A DNA stretch of 6,436 bases from JBHJHK01 sp050330975. Lineage in GTDB: Bacteria; Pseudomonadota; Gammaproteobacteria; Competibacterales; Competibacteraceae. Every line of letters starts with the position of its first letter. The stretch's first letter is position 1. The stretch lies in NCBI GenBank assembly GCA_050330975.1, contig JBHJHK010000169.1, positions 1 through 6,436 of the forward strand. Reading direction: 5' to 3'. The translations under genes were made by a program, and so were the position numbers. This document shows, one piece after another, positions 1 through 5,959 of the stretch. The notes under the pieces were generated by a model. It was not told the origin of the DNA. It searched no databases and saw nothing but the letters and a program-made list of their open reading frames with translations.

Positions 1-138
1 CCCCCGCCCCGCCCCGCGCGGCGGCCCGCGCCCCCCAGGCAGCGCCCGCCCGCCGCACGCCGCCCCCGCCCTCGCCGCCCCGGCCCGGGGCTCGGACTCA
101 AGCTCACTGCGCCCTTCAGCTCGCCAGCTCCCGCCTAA
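1..138. other. Extreme-GC, C-rich low-complexity tract with no gene
   Basis: The first 90 bases contain only four A/T bases (about 96% G+C) and begin with three tandem CCCCG units at 2-16. The bias is strongly towards C on the plus strand. From about 91 the composition relaxes, but no convincing coding frame appears before the stop codon at 136-138. The tract is far more extreme than the coding regions in this window. It could be a degenerate intergenic stretch, an error-prone contig end or a chimeric join; the sequence alone does not decide between these. No promoter, terminator or RNA gene is visible in it. Confidence 0.5.
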
Positions 139-225
139 CCGCCAAACCCATCAGCGGGCTTCTCGGCCCAGCCCAACTGCCCTCTAACCGCCCTCTCCAA
201 GGGATCGCAGGGCCCCCATGGTCTT

Positions 226-690
226 TTGCTCCAACCTGTTTTTGCTAGCCGCTTTGAACGCTTTGTCGCCGCCCTGGAAGCCGACCCCCAGTTGACGGTC
301 TTCGACCCCAAACCGTTGCTCTTGGACCTCAAGTCCCGCTACCCGGTGTACTGCAAAACCGACCATCACTGGACCTCGGTGGCGAGTTACTTTGTCGGTC
401 TTGAACTGGTGGCCCGCCTGGGGGCCCTGGGGGGGCGCCCCATCCCCTGGCAGACCCCCGAGGTGATTCAATGGCGCGACTTCGCCGGGAGCCGAGAGGC
501 CTTCCTCTCTTTGTTGCAACCCCGCGTTGAGCGGGCACCCGCCATTGCCCCCCTCGAACCCTTGTGTGGGGCCGTGGCCCTGAGTCCCTTTGCGCCCCAC
601 CCCGCCGACGGCCGGCAGTTGGGCATTGCCATCCGCCAGTTGCTGAGATTGCCGGCTCAAGGCGCCAACGCCAACCCCGGCCATCCCTAA
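226..690 (+). pseudogene. Truncated AlgX/AlgJ-like SGNH (DHHW-type) O-acetyltransferase remnant
   Basis: The frame is open from 139 to the TAA at 688-690; 226 is only the first possible start (TTG), with no clear ribosome binding site. The readable protein, numbered from 226, has RFERFVAALEADP at residues 9-21, then VFDPKPLLLDL at 25-35, then KTDHHWTSVASYF at 44-56. The TDHHW motif matches the Asp-x-His of the catalytic triad in AlgX/AlgJ-type polysaccharide O-acetyltransferases. FAGSREAFLSLLQPR, near residues 87-101, also fits that family. Family members carry over 100 residues before this motif and a GDS/GTS-type serine nucleophile roughly 95 residues after it; neither is visible. The last 45 or so residues match nothing I recognise. 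Codon use stays GC3-rich, so this was recently coding. I infer a gene fragment broken at the 5' side and perhaps the 3' side. Sequence error at the left end could also explain the missing N-terminus. Confidence 0.5.
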
Positions 691-708
691 AAGACCATGG
701 GATACACC

Positions 709-1833
709 TCAGTCGAGGAGCAAAATGCCCCCCAAGACAAACCCGCCGATGAAAATGGTCTCGGCGACGATGAGGGCGATGGCCATCCCGCCGATCTCCA
801 ACACCCTTCCCAGTGCTGTCTTCATACCCACCGCCGCCACGGCCATCAGCAGCGCCCAGCGGGAGGGCTCCCACAACCACTCGGCCGCGGCGGTGGGTAG
901 CAGGCCGACGTTGGTCGCCGCCGCCAACAACAAAAATGCCAACACAAAGCCGGGCAATAGGGGCGTTTTGGCCCCTCCCTCCCCCTCGGCCAGCTGCAGG
1001 CGCCGAATGGCCAGGGCCGTGACGATCACCACCGGGGCCAGCAACGACACCCGCACCAGCTTGATCAAGGTGGCCGTCTCCCCCACGGGTTCGGAGATGG
1101 TGAAGCCCGCCCCCACCACCTGGGCCACGTCGTGGATGGTGCCGCCGATGAACACCCCAGCCCCCAGGGCGTCGAGGTTTAAACCCTCGACGACGATGGG
1201 GTAGAGGACCATGGCCACGGTGCTCAGCACCGTCACCCCCAATACGGCAAAACTCAAGTCCCGCTCGGCGTTGGAGGTTTGGGGCAACACCGCCGAGATG
1301 GCCGCCGCCGCCGAGGCCCCACAGATGGCCACGGAACCGCCGGTCAACACCGCCAGACGCCAGTCGTGGCCCAGGAAACGGGCGCAGAGGAGGCCAAAGC
1401 CGATGGTGGCCACCACCGCCGAGGCGACCAGGACGATGGACCAAGGCCCCACCTCGGCCAGCAACCCCAGGCTGATCCGCGCCCCCAATAGGGCTACCCC
1501 CAGGCGCAACACCTGGCGGGCGGTGAAATTGATCCCCGCTCCACAGCGGCCCTCCTCGGCGAGGAAGTGGAAGGCCAGGCCCAACAGCAAGGCCATGAGC
1601 ATGGCTGGGGCGCCGTAGTGCTCGGAGAGAAACTGGGCGGTGACGGCCACCAGGGCGCTGACGGCCAGCCCTGGACCCAGGTGGACGAGGGCATCCTGGG
1701 TGGCGGCAACCCGCGCTCTGAGGCGCACGAGATGGGTCGTCGCCCAAGCCTGGCCGGGCCCCATGAGGGCCCAGCCGCCCAAAACGGCCCCGTAGAGCAG
1801 GGCAAAGGACCAGGCGTTCCACGTTTCAGTCAC
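709..1833 (-). CDS. suyZ: YeiH/PF03601 putative sulfate (sulfite) exporter, SuyZ-like
   Basis: This is an integral inner-membrane protein of 374 residues, dominated by hydrophobic segments (about ten). Family signatures are clear: GGSVAICGASAAAA at residues 165-178 and FIGGTIHDVAQVVGAG at 228-243, both typical of the UPF0324/YeiH family (putative sulfate exporter family). Family members are usually nearer 330-350 residues; here an N-terminal extension of about 40 residues carries an extra hydrophobic stretch (8-24). The start is GTG, 14 bases after the stop of the permease gene, with AGGA 9 bases upstream. The only nearby ATG is out of frame and stops after five codons. The founding functional member, SuyZ of Paracoccus pantotrophus, lies in a cysteate/sulfolactate cluster and is proposed to export the sulfur oxyanion left after desulfonation. 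I infer the same role here from the neighbours. The family call is firm; the substrate and symbol are tentative. Confidence 0.88.
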   Translation of the reverse strand: MTETWNAWSFALLYGAVLGGWALMGPGQAWATTHLVRLRARVAATQDALVHLGPGLAVSALVAVTAQFLSEHYGAPAMLMALLLGLAFHFLAEEGRCGAGINFTARQVLRLGVALLGARISLGLLAEVGPWSIVLVASAVVATIGFGLLCARFLGHDWRLAVLTGGSVAICGASAAAAISAVLPQTSNAERDLSFAVLGVTVLSTVAMVLYPIVVEGLNLDALGAGVFIGGTIHDVAQVVGAGFTISEPVGETATLIKLVRVSLLAPVVIVTALAIRRLQLAEGEGGAKTPLLPGFVLAFLLLAAATNVGLLPTAAAEWLWEPSRWALLMAVAAVGMKTALGRVLEIGGMAIALIVAETIFIGGFVLGGILLLD

Positions 1834-1842
1834 GATGATTCA

Positions 1843-1846
1843 TCCT
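1843..1846 (-). promoter_or_regulatory. Ribosome binding site (AGGA) for the exporter gene
   Basis: On the minus strand AGGA lies 9 bases before the GTG at 1833, within the 14-base gap after the permease stop codon. It is weaker than the GGAGG sites of the upstream genes. This suggests lower initiation, or coupling to the preceding gene. Confidence 0.5.
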
Positions 1847-1847
1847 G

Positions 1848-3839
1848 TTAAAACAGCGTGCTGGGGAGGGGGACGCCCAACAGGTGACGGAAGCCGTAGC
1901 TCACCAACAGGATCACCCCGACGATGCCCGTGGCGATCGCCAAGCCCCCTCGCACTCCCAGGGGTTGATGCTGGGCCACGGCCATGAGGGCGAGGCCCAC
2001 CAACAGCCCCGCCCCGTCAAAGCCCAAGGTGGGGATGAGGGTCGTGGCCGCCAGCATGACCAATGGCAAGGCGCCGCGGCGCCAGGCGGATCCGGGGACG
2101 GCCACCGCCGGTGCCCGACGCGTCAGGGCCAAACGCCCCAGCCCTGCCAAAGAGAGCAAGGCCATGGCCGTGGCGATGGTGAGGGGAAACACCGCCGCTT
2201 CGGGGTTGAGACCCCACCCCTCCCACAACGCCCACCCCGCCAGAGCCGCGGTCAAGGCAAAGCCAGCGGCCTCTAGCCCCAGGGCGGGAGGGCTGGCCCG
2301 TGACGAGGTCTGGGGTTTGGCTGGGCTTTGTCCTTGGGTCGCCTGGGATTTTGCCGGGGTCCACCGGCGGCGAAGCCCGGGCCACAGGGGGTAGAGCACC
2401 GTGAGGAGGGTGAGGCCAATGATGGCCAACGACAAAGGGCGGCCGAAAAACTGGCCCCACAGATCGCCGATGGCCGAGCCGATGGTCCAACTCTGGACGA
2501 AACCCTGCTCGGCGATGCGCCCCAAAATCAACCCCAACACCACCGGGGACACCGAAAAGCCTCGCTGGCTGGCCCCCCAGCCCACTACCCCCAGGGCGAT
2601 CATGATGATTACATCGGACAGACTATTGCGAATGGAATAGGCGCCGATGAGGGTCATAAAAGCCACCACCGGCACCAGCAGTGCCTTGGGAGCCGTCACA
2701 ATGGCGCCGTAGGCAAAGCGGCCGATGAGGAGCCCCACGGGGAGCATCAGTAGCGTTGCCAGCAACAGTCCAAAGATGAAGGTATAGACCACGGTGGCCC
2801 CTTCGCTAAACAGCGCCGGACCGGTGCGGACTCCCTGGACCAATAGTGCCCCGAGGATCACCGCATCGGGGGGAGTGCCGGGGATGCCCAACACCAAAGT
2901 GGGGATAAAGCCCCCCCCCACCGTGGCGTTGTTGGCCGCCTCCGTGGCGATGACCCCGCCGGGCTCCCCCTTGCCGTAGTCCTGGGGGCGGCGGGCGGCC
3001 CGGCGGGCCTCGGAATAGGCCACCAGCCCGGCGATGGAGCCCCCAGCCCCGGGGAGAGCGCCCACCAGGGTGCCGATGACGGCGCTCCTAAGGGTGTTGA
3101 AGCCGTTTTTTATCAACAGGGCCGTCGCCTCCACCAGGCGAAAGCCCCGGGTCCGGCTGGCGGGTTCCAAATGGCGATCGGGCACCGCCACTAGATCCAT
3201 CAACACCGGTATGCAGTAGAGGCCAATGAGGGCCGACACCACCTCGATGCCCCCCAGAAGCGCCGTGGAGCCCAGGGTATAGCGCACCTCGGCGCTGGTC
3301 TCCGAGATCCCCACCATGGCCAACAAAAGACCCACGCAGGCGCCGATCATCCCCTTGAGGAAATCCCCCTCGGAGAGGGCGGCGATGAGGGACAAGCCAA
3401 AGATGGCCAGCCAGAAGTATTCCACAGGGCCAAAGGCCAACGCCGCCTCGGCCAATGGCGGCGCCAATAGCAACAGGGCCAAGGCGCCCACCAAACCGCC
3501 GATGACGCTGGCCAAACAGGCGGTGGTGACGGCCAAATCTCCATCCCCCCGCTTGGCCATGGGAAAGCCATCAAAGGTGGTGGCGATGGCCGACGGGGTG
3601 CCGGGGGTGTTGAGCAAAATCGCCGCGTAGGCACCGCCGTAGATGGCGCCGGTGTAGATGGCCCCCATGAGGATCAACGCCGCCGTGGGTTCCATGGCGA
3701 AGGTGATGGGTATCAACACCGCCACGGCCATGGTGGCCGTGAGCCCTGGGATGGCGCCGATCACCGTGCCGGCGGCCACCCCCACCAAAGCCAAAAAGAT
3801 GTTAAAAGGCGCAAAGGCCGCCAGGAGATTGGCGAGCAC
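1848..3839 (-). CDS. Fused TctA-TctB permease of a tripartite tricarboxylate transporter
   Basis: This 663-residue protein is the whole membrane part of a TTT importer, a cation-coupled secondary transporter that works with a periplasmic binding protein. Residues 1-493 are TctA-like: AGTVIGAIPGLTATM at 23-37, NTPGTPSAIATTFDGFP at 77-93, GALPGAGGSIAG at 260-271 and EAANNA at 300-305 followed by GGGFIPTLVLGIPGTPP. Residues 494-519 are a polar Pro/Gln/Ser/Lys linker. Residues 520-663 resemble TctB, with about four hydrophobic segments and an ending GVPLPSTLF typical of TctB. In many bacteria these are two genes (about 500 and 150 residues). The GTG start is supported by GGAGG 5 bases upstream. 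It follows the binding-protein gene after 73 bases and precedes the exporter gene by 14. The substrate cannot be read from the permease; 3-sulfolactate is inferred from context (compare SlcF/SlcG of Chromohalobacter). Confidence 0.93.
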   Translation of the reverse strand: MLANLLAAFAPFNIFLALVGVAAGTVIGAIPGLTATMAVAVLIPITFAMEPTAALILMGAIYTGAIYGGAYAAILLNTPGTPSAIATTFDGFPMAKRGDGDLAVTTACLASVIGGLVGALALLLLAPPLAEAALAFGPVEYFWLAIFGLSLIAALSEGDFLKGMIGACVGLLLAMVGISETSAEVRYTLGSTALLGGIEVVSALIGLYCIPVLMDLVAVPDRHLEPASRTRGFRLVEATALLIKNGFNTLRSAVIGTLVGALPGAGGSIAGLVAYSEARRAARRPQDYGKGEPGGVIATEAANNATVGGGFIPTLVLGIPGTPPDAVILGALLVQGVRTGPALFSEGATVVYTFIFGLLLATLLMLPVGLLIGRFAYGAIVTAPKALLVPVVAFMTLIGAYSIRNSLSDVIIMIALGVVGWGASQRGFSVSPVVLGLILGRIAEQGFVQSWTIGSAIGDLWGQFFGRPLSLAIIGLTLLTVLYPLWPGLRRRWTPAKSQATQGQSPAKPQTSSRASPPALGLEAAGFALTAALAGWALWEGWGLNPEAAVFPLTIATAMALLSLAGLGRLALTRRAPAVAVPGSAWRRGALPLVMLAATTLIPTLGFDGAGLLVGLALMAVAQHQPLGVRGGLAIATGIVGVILLVSYGFRHLLGVPLPSTLF
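2283..2360 (-). other. Inter-domain linker in the TctA-TctB fusion
   Basis: This stretch encodes about 26 residues between the basic end of TctA (GLRRRW) and the first TctB membrane segment. It is rich in Pro, Gln, Ser, Thr and Lys and contains a loose repeat (PAKSQ, then PAKPQ). It is the only clearly hydrophilic, low-complexity part of the protein, as expected where two formerly separate subunits were joined. Confidence 0.6.
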
Positions 3840-3844
3840 GACCC

Positions 3845-3849
3845 CCTCC
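3845..3849 (-). promoter_or_regulatory. Ribosome binding site (GGAGG) deciding the TctA-TctB GTG start
   Basis: On the minus strand GGAGG is followed by 5 bases and then the GTG at 3839. The resulting N-terminus leads directly into the first TctA membrane segment, so this start is preferred over later ones. Confidence 0.7.
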
Positions 3850-3859
3850 GGTGTGGTCC

Positions 3860-3884
3860 CCCGGGGGGGTTGGGCTTCCCCGGG
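3860..3884 (-). promoter_or_regulatory. GC-rich inverted repeat between binding-protein and permease genes
   Basis: CCCGGGG at 3860-3866 pairs perfectly with CCCCGGG at 3878-3884, leaving an 11-base loop; a shorter palindrome (CCCCCGGGGG, 3858-3867) overlaps it. The repeat sits in the 73-base gap just upstream of the permease ribosome binding site. No T-run follows on the minus strand, so it is not a canonical intrinsic terminator. In the transcript it could act as an RNA-stability or attenuation hairpin, keeping the binding protein in excess over the permease. That role is inferred, and short GC palindromes also arise by chance in such GC-rich DNA. Confidence 0.3.
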
Positions 3885-3912
3885 CGGTCGAACGATGGAT
3901 GTTTAGTTCAGA

Positions 3913-4863
3913 TCAGTCGATGACTCCAGCGCTTTGGGCGGCTCGAAGGTACTCCTCGGCCCGCGCCGTCATAAAGGCGTCCATGGCTTCGCCGTAAGGG
4001 ATGTCCACCAGGGCAAAGCCGCCGTCGAGCATCTGCTGGCGAAATTCCGGATCGGCGTTGATCTCAGAGATCATGCTGGCGAGCTGCTGGCGGATATCCT
4101 CGGGGGTGGACTTGGGCACGGCGATGCCCCGGTAGGCCCCGGAGATGATGTCAAAGCCCAGTTCCTTGAAGGTGGGCACCTCGGGAAAGGACGGGTGGCG
4201 CTCTGCCATGGCCACGGCCAGCAAACGCACTTTATCCCCCTGTTGGGAGCCCACGGTGGTGTAGCCCCACTCGGCCATGACCTGGTTACCCAGCAGGGCG
4301 GTGACGGCGGCGCCGGTGCCCTTGAAGGCCACATAGGTGGTCTGGATGTCGGCCATCTGGTCAAAGGTCACCTGGGCCAGGTGGTTGGCGGTGCCCTTGC
4401 CGGAGCCGGACAGGGTGAGGCGACGGGGGTTGGCTTTGGCGAAGTCGATCACGTCTTGGAGGGTCTCAAACTCGCTATCGGCCCGGACCACCAGGGCGTC
4501 GGGGGTGTAGTGGAAGAAATGGATGGCGGCGATGTCGTCGGTGGTAAAACCCACCTGGCCCTGGTTGGGCTTGATGATGATGTGGGGCAAGTTGATCCCC
4601 ATGATGGTGTGGCCGTCCCCGGACAATTGATTGAGCTGGGACCAGCCCACGGCGCCGCCGCCGCCGGGTCTGTAGGACACCACCAAATCCTGGCCGAATT
4701 TATCCTTGAAAAAGGGCTGTTGTAGGCGGGCGGTGATATCGGATTCGCCGCCGGGACCAAAGGGGATGATGTAATCCACCGCTTGGCTTGGGTAGTCGGC
4801 GGCCCACAGGGGGGCTATGAGGGTCAAAATGGCGAGGGCAAGGCACGACTTGACGAGCTTCAC
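3913..4863 (-). CDS. TctC/Bug-type periplasmic solute-binding protein of a TTT transporter
   Basis: This 316-residue protein has the usual length for Bug/TctC extracytoplasmic receptors. Residues 1-21 form a Sec signal peptide: positive start MKLVK, hydrophobic core, and likely cleavage at PLWA/ADYP. Cys7 is not in a lipobox, so it should be a soluble periplasmic protein. Family motifs follow: PFGPGGESDITAR at 34-46, the glycine loop RPGGGGAVG at 65-73, SGSGKGTANHLA at 152-163 and FPEVPTFKELG at 226-236. The GTG start has GGAGG 9 bases upstream, and an ATG 7 bases earlier is out of frame. It captures a carboxylate ligand and delivers it to the fused TctA-TctB permease encoded next. The ligand is inferred to be 3-sulfolactate because of the flanking dehydrogenases and exporter (SlcH-like). 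Other hydroxy- or dicarboxylates remain possible, since these receptors are hard to assign by sequence. Confidence 0.93.
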   Translation of the reverse strand: MKLVKSCLALAILTLIAPLWAADYPSQAVDYIIPFGPGGESDITARLQQPFFKDKFGQDLVVSYRPGGGGAVGWSQLNQLSGDGHTIMGINLPHIIIKPNQGQVGFTTDDIAAIHFFHYTPDALVVRADSEFETLQDVIDFAKANPRRLTLSGSGKGTANHLAQVTFDQMADIQTTYVAFKGTGAAVTALLGNQVMAEWGYTTVGSQQGDKVRLLAVAMAERHPSFPEVPTFKELGFDIISGAYRGIAVPKSTPEDIRQQLASMISEINADPEFRQQMLDGGFALVDIPYGEAMDAFMTARAEEYLRAAQSAGVID

Positions 4864-4872
4864 AGGGCATTT

Positions 4873-4877
4873 CCTCC
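4873..4877 (-). promoter_or_regulatory. Ribosome binding site (GGAGG) deciding the binding-protein GTG start
   Basis: GGAGG on the minus strand, 9 bases before the GTG at 4863, places the start exactly at the beginning of a well-formed signal peptide. Confidence 0.7.
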
Positions 4878-4895
4878 ATTGGCGATGGTTATGGG

Positions 4896-4931
4896 CACCC
4901 CCGGAGGTGTCGCCTGGGCCTTCCGGGGGTG
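4896..4931 (-). promoter_or_regulatory. Perfect 10-bp inverted repeat upstream of the binding-protein gene
   Basis: CACCCCCGGA at 4896-4905 and TCCGGGGGTG at 4922-4931 are perfect reverse complements around a 16-base loop. The repeat lies inside the 91-base gap between the LDH_2-type dehydrogenase stop and the binding-protein start, ending about 19 bases before the ribosome binding site. No T-tract follows in the direction of transcription, so a simple intrinsic terminator is unlikely. A 5' protective or processing hairpin that raises binding-protein expression, or a dyad operator for a regulator at an internal promoter, are both possible. The dyad is directly visible; its function is inferred. 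Confidence 0.4.
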
Positions 4932-4954
4932 GCGGTCACGAATACCGCCAGCAA

Positions 4955-5959
4955 TTAGGGTTCGGCGAGGACTTTGAGGGCCGCCAGGGTCTTTGAGGGG
5001 ATGGGTATCCCCTGTTCTCGGGCCGCTGTGCGGCGGCCATGGCGGCCATCCCCCGGCAGTCGGGCCCCCTCTTGGGCGGTAACCGCCGAGGTGAGCTGGG
5101 CGAGGCGTTGGCCAAATCCCGGGTTGCAAGCTGCGGCGTCCACGACGATGAGGAACTGTCCCACTCCGGGGGGATCCCCTTGGGCATCGAAGAACGAGCT
5201 GGCCTCAAAGCTGTAGTTGGCGCCGGTGAGGGTGGCGGCCAGGACTTCCACCATCAACGCCAGGGCCGCCCCCTTGGCCTCCCCCGCCGGCACCATGGTG
5301 CCCTGGAGGGCCGCTTGGGGGTCGGTGGTGGGGCGACCGGCGGCGTCCAGGGCCCAGCCCTCGGGAATGGCCTCGCCCCGTTGGGCGGCGGGCATGACCT
5401 TGCCCCGGGCCACCCGGGACAACGACAACTCGATGACCAGTGCCTGGCCCTCGGGTCCCGGGGCGGCAAAGGCGATGGGATTGGTGCCAAACAATGCACG
5501 GCTACCGCCCCAGGGGGCCATGGCCTGGGGGGTGTTGGCCACCATGAGGGCTAACAGGTCTTCTTTGGCCAACCGTTCCACCACCGCCCCTAGCTGGCCG
5601 CAGTGGTGGGAGCGGACCACGCTGGCCGCGGCGATGCCGTGGCTGCGGGCCAGGGGTGGGAGGGCATCGATGGCCCGCTCCAGGGCCGGGAAGGCAAAGC
5701 CGTGGTGGGCATCGACCCGGATGATCGCCGGCGCCAGGGCTTCGACGGTGGGGGTGGCGTGGCCGTCCACCTTGCCAGAATGGGCCTGGGCGGCGTAGGC
5801 CGCCACCCGGGAGAAGCCATGGCCCCCCTGGCCGTCGATTTCGGCGGCCACCAAGGCCTTGGCCACGACCTTGGCATTGTCCTCGGCCACGTTGTGGGCC
5901 ATGAGGGCTGCCGTGATGAGTTGTTGGGCGGTCTCGACGGTGAGGTGGGTGTCAGCCAT
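4955..5959 (-). CDS. slcC: LDH_2/ComC-family dehydrogenase, probable (R)-sulfolactate dehydrogenase
   Basis: This is a 334-residue cytoplasmic NAD(P)-dependent oxidoreductase of the malate/L-lactate dehydrogenase type 2 family (Pfam Ldh_2), of normal length. Motifs: DGQGGHGFSR at residues 42-51 with the active-site His47 and Arg51; VRSHHCGQLGA at 115-125; APWGGSRALFGTNPIAFAAP at 148-167; then GANYSFEASSFF and a C-terminal ARLPGDGRHGRR. ATG 5959 is chosen because GGAGG lies 6 bases upstream; a GTG at 5986 would add nine residues without such a site. The first eight bases (ATGGCTGA) overlap the stop of the preceding dehydrogenase gene, indicating translational coupling. ComC and SlcC in this family interconvert sulfopyruvate and 3-sulfolactate. 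That role is inferred from the paired D-2-hydroxyacid dehydrogenase, transporter and exporter. Malate, lactate, ureidoglycolate or diketogulonate activities are alternatives. The family is certain; the symbol is tentative. Confidence 0.93.
   Translation of the reverse strand: MADTHLTVETAQQLITAALMAHNVAEDNAKVVAKALVAAEIDGQGGHGFSRVAAYAAQAHSGKVDGHATPTVEALAPAIIRVDAHHGFAFPALERAIDALPPLARSHGIAAASVVRSHHCGQLGAVVERLAKEDLLALMVANTPQAMAPWGGSRALFGTNPIAFAAPGPEGQALVIELSLSRVARGKVMPAAQRGEAIPEGWALDAAGRPTTDPQAALQGTMVPAGEAKGAALALMVEVLAATLTGANYSFEASSFFDAQGDPPGVGQFLIVVDAAACNPGFGQRLAQLTSAVTAQEGARLPGDGRHGRRTAAREQGIPIPSKTLAALKVLAEP

Noticed and set aside
135..192. Nine-base direct repeat CTAACCGCC at 135-143 and 184-192, as a possible target-site duplication
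   Set aside because: No transposase, terminal inverted repeats or element lies between the copies 49 bases apart; chance is sufficient in this C-rich stretch.
135..332. Small minus-strand frame of 65 codons at the left end
   Set aside because: It has no family resemblance or convincing start and overlaps the better supported TDHHW-bearing frame.
691..708. Possible bidirectional terminator between the converging stop codons
   Set aside because: Only 18 bases separate the stops, with no inverted repeat or T-run.
329..1822. Long minus-strand frame (497 codons) overlapping the exporter gene and the AlgX-like fragment
   Set aside because: Its product is Gly/Arg/Pro/His-rich with no domain, and it sits in another frame of a clear membrane-protein gene. 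High GC removes stop codons, so this is a shadow frame.
3934..4725. Plus-strand 263-codon frame antisense to the binding-protein gene
   Set aside because: The product is Gly/His/Val-rich and motif-free, and the opposite strand encodes a complete TctC protein with signal peptide and family motifs.
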